From contig DASXJE010000119.1 in assembly GCA_036497565.1 (NCBI GenBank), forward strand, positions 1-44,245: a stretch of DNA of 44,245 nucleotides. Reading direction: 5' to 3'. Made by a program: the position numbers and the translations under genes. Source of the stretch: Mycobacteriales bacterium (GTDB taxonomy: Bacteria > Actinomycetota > Actinomycetes > Mycobacteriales > QHCD01). Below the pieces are notes generated by a model that saw nothing but the letters and a program-made list of their open reading frames with translations, did no database searches and was not told where the DNA came from. How positions within the stretch are numbered: the stretch's first letter is position 1; each line of letters opens with the position of its first letter. Of this stretch, positions 25,861 through 33,744 are shown piece by piece.

Positions 25861-27269
25861 AGGCGGAAGACCTCCGTCGGGATCGGGCCGGTCAGATCAC
25901 GCGCGACCTCCGCCGCCTCGTCCTCGGCGAGCCGATGCTCGACGACGAGGCGGGCGAGGTAGCCGGCGTCGACCCGCCGCGCGGTGTCGTGCCGCACCGG
26001 GATCGAGCAGAACGCCCGGGTGTCGTCGACGAAGCCCGAGGTGCGGTAGAAGCCGACCGTGTCGGTGACCGCCTCGCGGAATCGGCGCAGTGCGTCCGGG
26101 GTGTCGGTGAACCACCAGGGCGCACCGACGTAGACCGACGGGTAGAAGCCTGCCAGTGGGGCGATTTCGCGCGCCCAGACATCCTCATCGGTGGTGAACA
26201 GCACGATCCGGAACCGGGGGTGGTTGCCGTAGCGCTCGAGCAGTGGCCGCAGCGCCCGGGTGTATTCTGCCGCAGCGGGAATGTCGTGCCCGGTGTCGGG
26301 ACCGAACCGCTCGTAGGTCGCAGTGTCGTAGTTGCGCAGCACCGACGGATGCAGCTGCATGACGAGCCCGTCGTCGCTGGACATCCGGGCCATCTCGCTG
26401 AGCATGTGCCGGCGGAAGGCGGTGCAGTCGGCCGGAGACGCCCCGCCGATGAGCGCGTCGGCGTATATGCGCCGGGCGTCGGCGACGTCGAGCGGCTCGC
26501 TGCCCGCGTCGGCCGGCCCCTGGTCGGTCGCTGTCGCACCGTGTTCGATGAAGTAGGCGCGGCGATGCTCGAGCGCCGTGATGTAGCCGTCGTACCCGTC
26601 GACGTCGACGTCGGCGGCCTGCCCCAACGCGGTGACCCGCGCGGGCCAGTCGCGGCGTCCCGGGTCGACGTAGGAGTCGGGCCTGAACGTCGGCACCACG
26701 CGACCGGTGCCCAGGTCGCCCTTCGCCAGCAGCCGATGGTCGTCCAGCGGGCTGCACGGATCATCGGTGGTAGCTAGGGCGGCGATCCGGAACCGGCGGA
26801 AGAGCGCACGCGGGCGGAACTCCGGCTGGGAGAGCTTGTCCTGCAGTTCGTCGTAGAGCTGGTCAGCGCTTTCCGGCGACGGCTGCGTGGTCAAGCCGAA
26901 GACGTCCGCGAGCTCACCCTCCAGCCAGTAGCGCGATGGGGTGGCCCGAAATGCCGGCCAGTGGCGGCAGAAGGCCCGCCAGACGTCGCGCGGAGCGGCG
27001 GTGGTCGTCCCGTCCCGTGTCGCTACGCCGAGGTCCTCGAGCGGGACGCCGAGGGAGTGCAGCAGCCGGGTGACGTAGTGGTCCGGCGTGACGAACAGGG
27101 TTGCCGGATCGGGGAACGGCTCGTCGTTGGCGAGGATCCCGGCGTCGACGTGCCCGTGTGGGGAGACGATCGGCAGCTCGGCGACCTGCTGGTAGAGGCG
27201 TCGGGCGACCTCGCGGATCGACGGCTCGGCGGGCAGGAGTCGGTCGGGATGCGGCTCGAGGCGGGTCAT
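25857..27269 (-). CDS. uxaC: Glucuronate isomerase
   Basis: A 470-residue uronate isomerase of the amidohydrolase superfamily, converting D-glucuronate to D-fructuronate (and D-galacturonate to D-tagaturonate). Metal-binding His38 and His40 are in VSPHGHVDAG. Other family marks are FVTPDHYVTRLLHSLG, LPIVSPHGH, PSRYWLEGELADVFG, MQLHPSVLRNYD and the C-terminal SIPVRHDTARRVDAGYLARL. Length matches the family (about 470). The ATG overlaps the stop of the LacI gene (ATGA), so regulator and enzyme are translated together. Confidence 0.95.
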   Translation of the reverse strand: MTRLEPHPDRLLPAEPSIREVARRLYQQVAELPIVSPHGHVDAGILANDEPFPDPATLFVTPDHYVTRLLHSLGVPLEDLGVATRDGTTTAAPRDVWRAFCRHWPAFRATPSRYWLEGELADVFGLTTQPSPESADQLYDELQDKLSQPEFRPRALFRRFRIAALATTDDPCSPLDDHRLLAKGDLGTGRVVPTFRPDSYVDPGRRDWPARVTALGQAADVDVDGYDGYITALEHRRAYFIEHGATATDQGPADAGSEPLDVADARRIYADALIGGASPADCTAFRRHMLSEMARMSSDDGLVMQLHPSVLRNYDTATYERFGPDTGHDIPAAAEYTRALRPLLERYGNHPRFRIVLFTTDEDVWAREIAPLAGFYPSVYVGAPWWFTDTPDALRRFREAVTDTVGFYRTSGFVDDTRAFCSIPVRHDTARRVDAGYLARLVVEHRLAEDEAAEVARDLTGPIPTEVFRL

Positions 27270-28351
27270 CGGTTTCCTCTCGCGGACGGGGTGGCCGGGT
27301 GCGTGGCCGCCGCGGACGGGGATCGGCGTTCGGTGGGACAGGTACCGGTGGAGGCTCGTACCCGTAACTGGGTCGGCAACACGACCGGCCGCGGTGCGGG
27401 ATCATTCTCCCCCCGAGGGGTGAGCAGCAGATCGACGGCCGCCCGTCCCGCCGATTCGATGTCGGCGGCGAGGGTGGTGAGCGGTGGATGACAGAAGTCG
27501 GCGCCGAAGATGTCGTCGCAGCCCATCACGCTCATGTCGTCCGGTACGACGACCCCCCTGCCCAGGAGTCGGCGCATGGTGCCGATCGCCAGCAGGTCGT
27601 TGAAGGCGACGACGGCCGTCACCCCGGACACCAGCGCGGCATCTGCGGCGGCCGCCCCGGACTCGACCGTCGGCGCGAACGGTCCGAGCCGCACCACGTC
27701 GAGCCCGAGCGTGCGGGCGGCCGCGTGCAGCGCGCGCCAGCGGCTGCGGTCCGACCACGACGTCGGCGGCCCGGACAGATAGGCGACCCGGCGATGGCCG
27801 AGGGACGCCAGATGCTCGCCGGCCTGGCGCATGCCCTGCCGGTTGTCGACCACGACACACGGCGCCTCGGAAATCGTCCGGTTGATCACCACCAGCGAGC
27901 GGTCCGTGGCGAGGGCGCGGAGCCGGGCGTCGGGCAGCCGGGACGAGGCCAGGATGAAGCCGTCCACCCCCCGGGCCAGCCGCTCGAGGTGTTTCCACTC
28001 GACGTCCGGAGACTCGCGCGTGTCGGCGAGAACCAACGTGTAGCCGGCCGCATCGGCCTGTCGTCCGGCCCCGCGGATCAGGCCGAAGAAGAAGGGGTTG
28101 GTGATGTCCGGGACGAGCAGCGCCAGAGTCAGCGTCTTCCCCCGCGGCAGAGCGCGGGCGATCGGATTGGGCCGGTAATCGAGCTCGGCCGACACGGCGA
28201 GGACGTGGTCGAGGGTGTCGGCCCTGAGCCGGTCGGGCTGGGAGAAGGCCCGCGAGACGGTCGAGGCAGCCACACCCGCAGCCCGCGCGACGTCATGGAT
28301 CGTCGCGCGCTTGCCGCGGGCGGGTGTGCGTGCGGCCCCGGACGGTGCCAT
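27266..28351 (-). CDS. LacI family transcriptional regulator of uronate use
   Basis: A 361-residue repressor. The N-terminal helix-turn-helix and hinge are TIHDVARAAGVAASTVSRAF and ALPRGKTLTLALLVPDITNPFF, followed by a periplasmic-binding-protein-like sensor domain (DGFILASSRLPD, VVAFNDLLAIGTMRRL, VMGCDDIFGADFCHPPLTT). The start at 28351 is chosen because AGAGGGGAG lies 3-11 bases upstream and the HTH begins soon after; the frame extends further without similarity. A short C-terminal Ser/Ala/Thr-rich tail is unusual. A LacI-type palindrome lies in the divergent promoter region. The effector is probably a uronate or its derivative. Confidence 0.93.
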   Translation of the reverse strand: MAPSGAARTPARGKRATIHDVARAAGVAASTVSRAFSQPDRLRADTLDHVLAVSAELDYRPNPIARALPRGKTLTLALLVPDITNPFFFGLIRGAGRQADAAGYTLVLADTRESPDVEWKHLERLARGVDGFILASSRLPDARLRALATDRSLVVINRTISEAPCVVVDNRQGMRQAGEHLASLGHRRVAYLSGPPTSWSDRSRWRALHAAARTLGLDVVRLGPFAPTVESGAAAADAALVSGVTAVVAFNDLLAIGTMRRLLGRGVVVPDDMSVMGCDDIFGADFCHPPLTTLAADIESAGRAAVDLLLTPRGENDPAPRPVVLPTQLRVRASTGTCPTERRSPSAAATHPATPSARGNR

Positions 28352-28391
28352 GGCTCCCCTCTCGGCAGGCATCATCTCGTCGGACGAGGCC

Positions 28392-28419
28392 AGTCTGCCA
28401 TCTCTGCAAATTTGTGCAA
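28392..28419 (-). promoter_or_regulatory. Candidate promoter of the LacI-uxaC-uxuB operon
   Basis: On the minus strand TTGCAC (28419-28414) and CAGACT (28397-28392) are 16 bases apart, about 40 bases before the LacI start codon. The -35 box lies inside the palindrome at 28415-28428, which fits autorepression. Confidence 0.4.
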
Positions 28420-28428
28420 CCGGTTGCC
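28405..28428. promoter_or_regulatory. LacI-type operator(s) between divergent operons
   Basis: TGCAACCGGTTGCC at 28415-28428 matches the LacI-family pattern of a palindrome with a central CG; GCAACCGGTTGC is perfect. A second palindromic stretch, TGCAAATTTGTGCA at 28405-28418, overlaps its left side. Both promoters of the divergent region fall on this site. Confidence 0.65.
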
Positions 28429-28452
28429 AGTCGCGAGATCGATGCCTATCGT
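28424..28452 (+). promoter_or_regulatory. Candidate promoter of the second sugar ABC operon
   Basis: TTGCCA (28424-28429), a 17-base spacer and TATCGT (28447-28452). The -35 box overlaps the right half of the LacI-type palindrome. The start codon follows about 60 bases downstream, with GGGAGGG as ribosome site. Confidence 0.5.
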
Positions 28453-28514
28453 CGTCACGATTCCGCGAGCCGACGCGGCTGGAACGGGTCGACCGAGACC
28501 GCAGGGAGGGACAC

Positions 28515-29858
28515 ATGGCTCGACGAACGCGAATGCTTGCGGCGGGCATGGGGCTCCTCCTCGGGGCCATTCTTCCGTCCGCCTGCTTCCGGTCGAACAC
28601 GGACCCGCACTCGATCGACGTCCTGGTCGGCGAAAACCCGCAGTACGCCTCGGCACAGAAGGCCTGGTTCGCCCGGATCCAGCGGGAGTTCAAGGCGCAG
28701 ACCGGCGCGAGCGTGCACTTCGAGACCTACACCGACCTCTCGGAGGAGCAGACGAAGCTCGAGACCTCGGCGGTGACCAGCACCGGTCCGGACGTCTACC
28801 TGCTCGGCACCACGTTCACCCCGGTGGCCTTCTCGACCAAGTCTTTCATGCAGCTGAGCGAGGCCGACTGGAAGAAAATCGGCGGTCGCCAGCGGTTCTT
28901 CCAGCCCCAACTGGCCATGTCGGGACCCGATCGGGCGCACCAGATCGGGGTACCGATGAGCATGCGGCCGTTCGGAATGGTCTACAACACGGAGCTCTTC
29001 AAGAAGGCCGGCATCGCCGGACCGCCGAAGACGTGGAACGAGTTCGTCGCCGACGCGAAGAAGCTCACCGATCCGTCGAAGAAGGTCTACGGCGCGGCGA
29101 TCGACTACGCCGACGACGCCGATCCGTGGAAGTACATCTGGACCCAGGTGCGCCAGTCCGGTGGCGACCTGGTGAGTCGCGACCAGCGGAAGTCACTGCT
29201 CGCGAGTCCTCAGGTGAAGAAGGCGTTCTCGTTCTACTTCGGTCTGCTCACGAAGGACAAGGTGACCGATCCGAAGTCGATCGGATGGAAGGCCACCGAC
29301 GCCTTGGCCGCCTTCGCGAGCGGCAAGGCCGCGATGCTGCCGATGGTGACGCCCTCGTCGGCCCCGACGCTGCTGAAGTCGCCGGTCAAGGGCAAGTACG
29401 CCCTCGCGACGATGCCCCTGGTCCCGTACGGCTATTCGTCCCGGCCGGCCGGGGGAGTGGGTGCGGGCTCGATCGTCTCGGGGGACAACATGGCGGTCGC
29501 GGACTACTCGGAGCACAAGGCGCTCGCCCTGAAATACATCGCGCTCGTGACGAGCAAGCGCGAACAGGCCCACTACTCGAAGGTGTTCGGTGACCTGCCG
29601 AGCAACCAGCAGGCCGCCGCGGAGGTCGCTGCCAAGAATTCCCAGACCCAGCAGTGGATCAAGGCAGAACGTGTGGCGCTGCCGACGGCGTACACCGGGG
29701 CCTGGAGCAACGTGCAGCTCGCGCTCGGGAACGTCGTCGCGCAGAGCCTCGACCCGCTCTCGCACGGCTCGTTCTCCGACTCCGACGTGACGAAGCTGCT
29801 GAACGCCGGTAACGCCACCGTGCAGAGCTCGCTGAACCGCGCCAACAGGGACCGGTGA
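28515..29858 (+). CDS. ABC transporter substrate-binding lipoprotein (sugar/uronate)
   Basis: A 447-residue solute-binding protein. The lipoprotein signal MARRTRMLAAGMG... ends LPSAC with Cys24. The mature part shows VLVGENPQYASAQKAWFARI, TSTGPDVYLLGTTFTP and a family 1 C-terminal half. It differs clearly from the first binding protein of the window, so it should have another ligand; the divergent uronate operon makes a uronate-containing sugar likely. The start at 28515 is set by GGGAGGG and the signal peptide. The permease gene follows after 5 bases. Confidence 0.92.
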   Translation: MARRTRMLAAGMGLLLGAILPSACFRSNTDPHSIDVLVGENPQYASAQKAWFARIQREFKAQTGASVHFETYTDLSEEQTKLETSAVTSTGPDVYLLGTTFTPVAFSTKSFMQLSEADWKKIGGRQRFFQPQLAMSGPDRAHQIGVPMSMRPFGMVYNTELFKKAGIAGPPKTWNEFVADAKKLTDPSKKVYGAAIDYADDADPWKYIWTQVRQSGGDLVSRDQRKSLLASPQVKKAFSFYFGLLTKDKVTDPKSIGWKATDALAAFASGKAAMLPMVTPSSAPTLLKSPVKGKYALATMPLVPYGYSSRPAGGVGAGSIVSGDNMAVADYSEHKALALKYIALVTSKREQAHYSKVFGDLPSNQQAAAEVAAKNSQTQQWIKAERVALPTAYTGAWSNVQLALGNVVAQSLDPLSHGSFSDSDVTKLLNAGNATVQSSLNRANRDR

Positions 29859-29863
29859 GGAGC

Positions 29864-30829
29864 ATGAGCGACGCAGCGACCAGGACCAGACCGACGACAG
29901 CCGGGCGGGTCGGCAGTGACGGACCCGGCGGCACGTCCCGGCGGGGTCGCCGCCGCATCCGGGAGCACCGCCCGCTGTGGCTGATGCTGCCGGCGGGGCT
30001 CCTCCTGCTGGTCATCATCATCGTGCCGTTCGCGATCGCGATCTGGATCAGCGGGCTCGATCTGGACGCATACTCCCTGCGGCATTGGGTGAGCGCGCCG
30101 TTCATCGGGTTGTCCAACTACTCCGAGGCACTCCGAGCCTCGGGCCTGCTGCACTCCCTGTGGCTCAGCGTCGCGTTCGCCGTGTTGACGACGGTGATCA
30201 TCACACCCGTCGGCGTGATGGGCGCTCTGACGGTGCACCAGAAGTTCCGGGGCCGCTCGATCATCCGGTCGATCTACCTGCTGCCCTACGTCATCCCGTC
30301 CTTCGTGACGGCGCTGGTGTGGCGGCTCGTGCTCCGACCCGACGGCGCGCTCAACAGCGCCCTGAAGCACGTCGGGATCAACGGTGGCAACTGGCTGATC
30401 GGCGGTCGGAGCTTCTGGTCGCTGATCCTGGTCGACGTCTGGGCATCATGGGCGTTCGTCTACCTGATGTCGCTCGCCGGGCTGCAGACGATCGACCCGC
30501 AGCTCTACGAAGCTGCCGACCTCGACGGCACCGGCTGGTGGCAGAAGATCTGGCACGTCGTCCTCCCGCAGATGCGTGGCCCGCTCACGCTCGCGTTGCT
30601 GTTGTCGACGCTCAACCACTTCAACAACTTCACGCTGCCGTTCGTGCTATTCGGGATCCCCGCGCCGGACGCAGTCAACGTCCTGCCGATCAACATCTAT
30701 ACGACGTCGTTCCAGGTCTTCCGGTTCGGGTTGGGTGCGGCCATGTCGATCATGGCGCTCGTGATCCTGGTGATCCCGGCGGTGCTCTACCTGCGTGCCG
30801 TGCGGCTCGACCCGTCCCCGGAGGCATGA
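29864..30829 (+). CDS. ABC sugar transporter permease, MalF/UgpA type
   Basis: A 321-residue permease. A basic, Thr-rich cytoplasmic N-terminus precedes six predicted transmembrane segments, starting with LWLMLPAGLLLLVIIIVPFA. The EAA loop is YEAADLDGTGWWQKIWHVVL. ATG 29864 has TGAGGA upstream; GTG 29855 is possible but overlaps the previous stop. Paired with the next permease gene. Confidence 0.93.
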   Translation: MSDAATRTRPTTAGRVGSDGPGGTSRRGRRRIREHRPLWLMLPAGLLLLVIIIVPFAIAIWISGLDLDAYSLRHWVSAPFIGLSNYSEALRASGLLHSLWLSVAFAVLTTVIITPVGVMGALTVHQKFRGRSIIRSIYLLPYVIPSFVTALVWRLVLRPDGALNSALKHVGINGGNWLIGGRSFWSLILVDVWASWAFVYLMSLAGLQTIDPQLYEAADLDGTGWWQKIWHVVLPQMRGPLTLALLLSTLNHFNNFTLPFVLFGIPAPDAVNVLPINIYTTSFQVFRFGLGAAMSIMALVILVIPAVLYLRAVRLDPSPEA

Positions 30830-30831
30830 TC

Positions 30832-31701
30832 ATGGCGACCATCCGCAGAGACTCCGGACAGCTGCTGCCGCGCGGGCTGCGGGTGCCGATGACGGTCGTA
30901 CTGTGCGTCTTCGCGCTGGCGCCGATCGCCTACATGGTGATCATGTCTCTCGCGCCGGACGTCGAGGTCGCCAGCGGCCGGCTCTTCCCGCAGCACTTCG
31001 CGTTCGGGAACTACGTGCACCTGTGGACGACCGTGCCGCTCGCGCGCGGACTGGTGAACAGCCTCGCGACCTCGCTCGGCGCGGCCGCGCTGTCCACCGT
31101 CGTCGCCGTCGGTGCCGCCTACTGCCTGACCCGCTTCACCTTCATCGGCCGGCGTACGTTCCTGCGCGGCATGCTCGGCCTGCAGACCATCCCGAGCGCA
31201 CTCATCCTGCTCCCGCTGTTCGTCACCTTCGCCTCGGCCAAGGCATATCTGAACCTGACGATCGTGGGGACGCGCAGCGGGCTGTTGATCACATACCTGA
31301 CGTTTGCGCTGCCCTTCGCGATCTGGCTGATGGTGACCTACCTGCGCAGCATCCCCGAGGTGCTCGAGGAGGCTGCTCTCGTGGACGGGCTGACCCGGGT
31401 CGGGGCGCTGTGGCGGGTGATCCTCCCGCTGTCGCTGCCCGGAATCGTCGTCAGTACGATCTTTTCGTTCCTGCTGGGCTGGAACGACGTGCTCTTCGCG
31501 AGCATCCTCACCCGGCCGGACACGCGCACCGCGGCAATCGATCTCCAGGTGTTCGCGCAGGCGCAGGAAGGTGGTCCGTTGCCGCTCTACGGCCAGCTGC
31601 TCGGCGCGTCGGTGATCTGCGCGGTACCCGTGGTCCTCCTGTACATGTTCTTCCAGCGGTATCTCGTCGGCGGGCTTGCATCCGGCGGTGTCAAGGGATA
31701 G
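30832..31701 (+). CDS. ABC sugar transporter permease, MalG/UgpE type
   Basis: A 289-residue permease with about six transmembrane helices and the EAA loop LEEAALVDGLTRVGALWRVI. The C-terminal MFFQRYLVGGLASGGVKG is standard for MalG-type subunits. ATG 30832 has GGAGG at a good distance (7 bases); ATG 30826 would overlap the previous stop. No ATPase gene follows: the next genes are enzymes, so the module must borrow one. Confidence 0.93.
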   Translation: MATIRRDSGQLLPRGLRVPMTVVLCVFALAPIAYMVIMSLAPDVEVASGRLFPQHFAFGNYVHLWTTVPLARGLVNSLATSLGAAALSTVVAVGAAYCLTRFTFIGRRTFLRGMLGLQTIPSALILLPLFVTFASAKAYLNLTIVGTRSGLLITYLTFALPFAIWLMVTYLRSIPEVLEEAALVDGLTRVGALWRVILPLSLPGIVVSTIFSFLLGWNDVLFASILTRPDTRTAAIDLQVFAQAQEGGPLPLYGQLLGASVICAVPVVLLYMFFQRYLVGGLASGGVKG

Positions 31702-31761
31702 GGCAAGGAACGACAGAAAAGCCAAAAGCTCTCACCATCGACCGAAGGAGTCACCAGTCCA

Positions 31762-32589
31762 ATGTGGACACTCTCGGGATTTGCCGACGAGATCTCACCT
31801 GACCTCGAGGAGCAGTGCTCGGTACTCGACGAGCTGGGCATCCGGTTCATCGAATTCCGCAGCGCCTGGGGCACCAATGTGCTCGACCTGGACGACGGAC
31901 AGCTCGAGCAGGTGCGCAAGACCCTCGACCAGCACGGCATCGCCACCTCGTCGGTGGGTTCGCCCATCGGCAAGGTGAAGGTCGACGACGACTTCGACGA
32001 GCATCTCCGCCGGTTCGACCGGTCGCTGGAGGTCGCGCAGCGGCTCGAGGCGCCCTACATCCGGCTGTTCTCCTTCTTCATCCCCAAGGGCGACGACCCG
32101 GCCGCGCACCGCGACGAGGTGCTCCGCCGGATGAGCGCGCTCGCGGCGAGGGCCGAGGGCCACGACGTGACCCTGCTGCACGAGAACGAGAAGGAGATCT
32201 ACGGCGACCTGCCGGGCCGCTGCCTCGACATCGTCGAGTCGGTCGGTTCTCCGAAGCTGAAGCTGGCCTGGGATGCGGCCAACTTCGTGCAGTGCGGCGT
32301 ACGGCCGTTCACCGAGGCCTACGCGTCGCTGCGGCCGCACCTGGATTACGTGCAGATCAAGGACGCCGTCCTCGCCGACTCCCACGTCGTTCCGGCCGGT
32401 GAGGGCGACGGCCAGCTGCCGGAGACGATCAGCGCGCTCAAGGCCGACGGCTTCGACGGATTCTTCTCGATGGAGCCGCACCTCGCCCACGCCGGCCGTA
32501 GCGGCGGATTCAGCGGTGCCGACCTGTTCAAGAAGGCGACCGACGCCTTCACCGGCCTGCTGCGCGCGCAGGGCATCGACTACCACTGA
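31762..32589 (+). CDS. Sugar phosphate isomerase/epimerase-like TIM-barrel protein
   Basis: A 275-residue protein of the xylose-isomerase-like TIM barrel (AP-endonuclease 2) superfamily, which includes IolE, hydroxypyruvate isomerase and 3-keto-sugar processing enzymes. Metal-ligand strands are visible as IRFIEFRSAWG, LLHENEKEIYGD, KLAWDAANFVQCG, YVQIKDAVLADSHVVPAGEGDG and the terminal FFSMEPHLAHAG. GAAGGAG precedes the ATG. It follows the importer by 60 bases and precedes a Gfo/Idh/MocA gene by 23. Exact reaction unknown; isomerisation, epimerisation or dehydration of an oxidised sugar are all possible. Confidence 0.88.
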   Translation: MWTLSGFADEISPDLEEQCSVLDELGIRFIEFRSAWGTNVLDLDDGQLEQVRKTLDQHGIATSSVGSPIGKVKVDDDFDEHLRRFDRSLEVAQRLEAPYIRLFSFFIPKGDDPAAHRDEVLRRMSALAARAEGHDVTLLHENEKEIYGDLPGRCLDIVESVGSPKLKLAWDAANFVQCGVRPFTEAYASLRPHLDYVQIKDAVLADSHVVPAGEGDGQLPETISALKADGFDGFFSMEPHLAHAGRSGGFSGADLFKKATDAFTGLLRAQGIDYH

Positions 32590-32612
32590 CTTCATCGAGA
32601 GGAAGTTTCGCC

Positions 32613-33674
32613 ATGCGATTCGCCGTCATTGGTTGTGGCGTGATCGGAAAGCATCACGCGCGCACCATTGCGGGACTGGCCGAGGCCGAACTGGCCGCGG
32701 TGGTCGACGTCATTCCGGAGCGGGCCGACGAGCTCGGTGCGAAGCACGGAGTGCCGGCCCTGTACAGCGTCGAGGAGGCGCTGCAACGCTCGGACATCGA
32801 TGCGGTGGCCGTCTGCACCCCGAGTGGTAACCACGCCGGCCCGGCCGTCGACGCGCTCCGAGCGGGCAAGCACGTGGTGATCGAGAAGCCGCTCGACGTC
32901 ACGCCGGATGCGGTGGCCGCGGTCGCCAAGGAGGCCGCGGTGGCCGGCCGCGTGGTGACGGTGATCAGCCAGCACCGGTTCGACGCCGCGGCCCAGATCG
33001 CCCACGCTGCGGTGCAGGACGGCAAGTTCGGAGTGCTGACGTCGGGCAGCGCCGACATCGCCTGGTGGCGGAGCCAGGGCTACTACGACTCCGGCGACTG
33101 GCGGGGCACCTGGGCGCTGGACGGCGGCGGCGTGCTGATGAACCAGGGCATCCACTCGATCGACATCCTCGTCTGGCTGCTCGGTCAGCCGACGGAGGTG
33201 TTCGCGTGGACCGGAACCCTTGCTCACGAGCGGATCGAGGTCGAGGACACCGCGGTCGCCACCATCCGGTTCAGCTCCGGGGCGCTGGGTGTCATCCGCG
33301 GGACGACAGCCGCCTACCCGGGACTGACCGCGCGCATCCAGGTGCACGGTGACCACGGGTCGGCGGTGATCGACGACGACCAGCTGGCCTACTTCCATGC
33401 CAGTGACGGTTCGACCGACGCTCCGGCCTACGGCGGCGGCGCGGGTGACAACCAGGCGGCGCAGGTGCTCCCGACCCAGGCCGGAGGCACCGCGGGCGGC
33501 GACCCGTCCGCGCTGTCGGACGCCCACACCACCCAGTACCGGGACTTCCTGTCCGCGATCGCGGACGGCCGTCAGCCGCTCGTGACGATCGAGGAGAACA
33601 CCCGCACCCTCGAGGTCATCTGGGCGATCTACGAGTCGGCCAAGCTCGGCCGGCCGGTGGCCGTCGGAACCTGA
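32613..33674 (+). CDS. Gfo/Idh/MocA family oxidoreductase
   Basis: A 353-residue NAD(P)-dependent dehydrogenase. The Rossmann loop is VIGCGVIGKHHARTI and the conserved EKPLD motif holds Lys92. The C-terminal domain carries GGGVLMNQGIHSIDILVWLLG, with the catalytic-type His. Such enzymes oxidise sugars or inositols at C1 or C3, or use uronate derivatives. GAGAGGAAG precedes the ATG. With the TIM-barrel gene just upstream and the importer it forms one unit, suggesting that the imported sugar is oxidised before further conversion. Substrate not determinable. Confidence 0.92.
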   Translation: MRFAVIGCGVIGKHHARTIAGLAEAELAAVVDVIPERADELGAKHGVPALYSVEEALQRSDIDAVAVCTPSGNHAGPAVDALRAGKHVVIEKPLDVTPDAVAAVAKEAAVAGRVVTVISQHRFDAAAQIAHAAVQDGKFGVLTSGSADIAWWRSQGYYDSGDWRGTWALDGGGVLMNQGIHSIDILVWLLGQPTEVFAWTGTLAHERIEVEDTAVATIRFSSGALGVIRGTTAAYPGLTARIQVHGDHGSAVIDDDQLAYFHASDGSTDAPAYGGGAGDNQAAQVLPTQAGGTAGGDPSALSDAHTTQYRDFLSAIADGRQPLVTIEENTRTLEVIWAIYESAKLGRPVAVGT

Positions 33675-33682
33675 GGCGCGAC

Positions 33683-33717
33683 CCCCGCCGCGGCGACCTG
33701 AGCGTCGCCCGGCGGGG
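33683..33717. terminator. GC-rich hairpin after the Gfo/Idh gene
   Basis: CCCCGCCGCGGCGAC (33683-33697) pairs with GTCGCCCGGCGGGG (33704-33717) with a one-base bulge and a six-base loop, nine bases after the stop codon. It lacks a T tail, as is common in high-GC actinobacteria. It probably ends the sugar operon. Confidence 0.6.
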
Positions 33718-33732
33718 CGCCTGCTCCCCGGT

Positions 33733-33738
33733 TACGCT
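33733..33738 (+). promoter_or_regulatory. -10 box for the leaderless GCS2 transcript
   Basis: TACGCT followed by six bases and GTG 33745; no ribosome site is present. Confidence 0.45.
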
Positions 33739-33744
33739 CGCGGC

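Noticed and set aside
27488-29593. 701-codon plus-strand frame across the LacI gene and the second binding protein
   Set aside because: Out of frame with the clear lipoprotein gene, and antisense to LacI; no recognisable domain.
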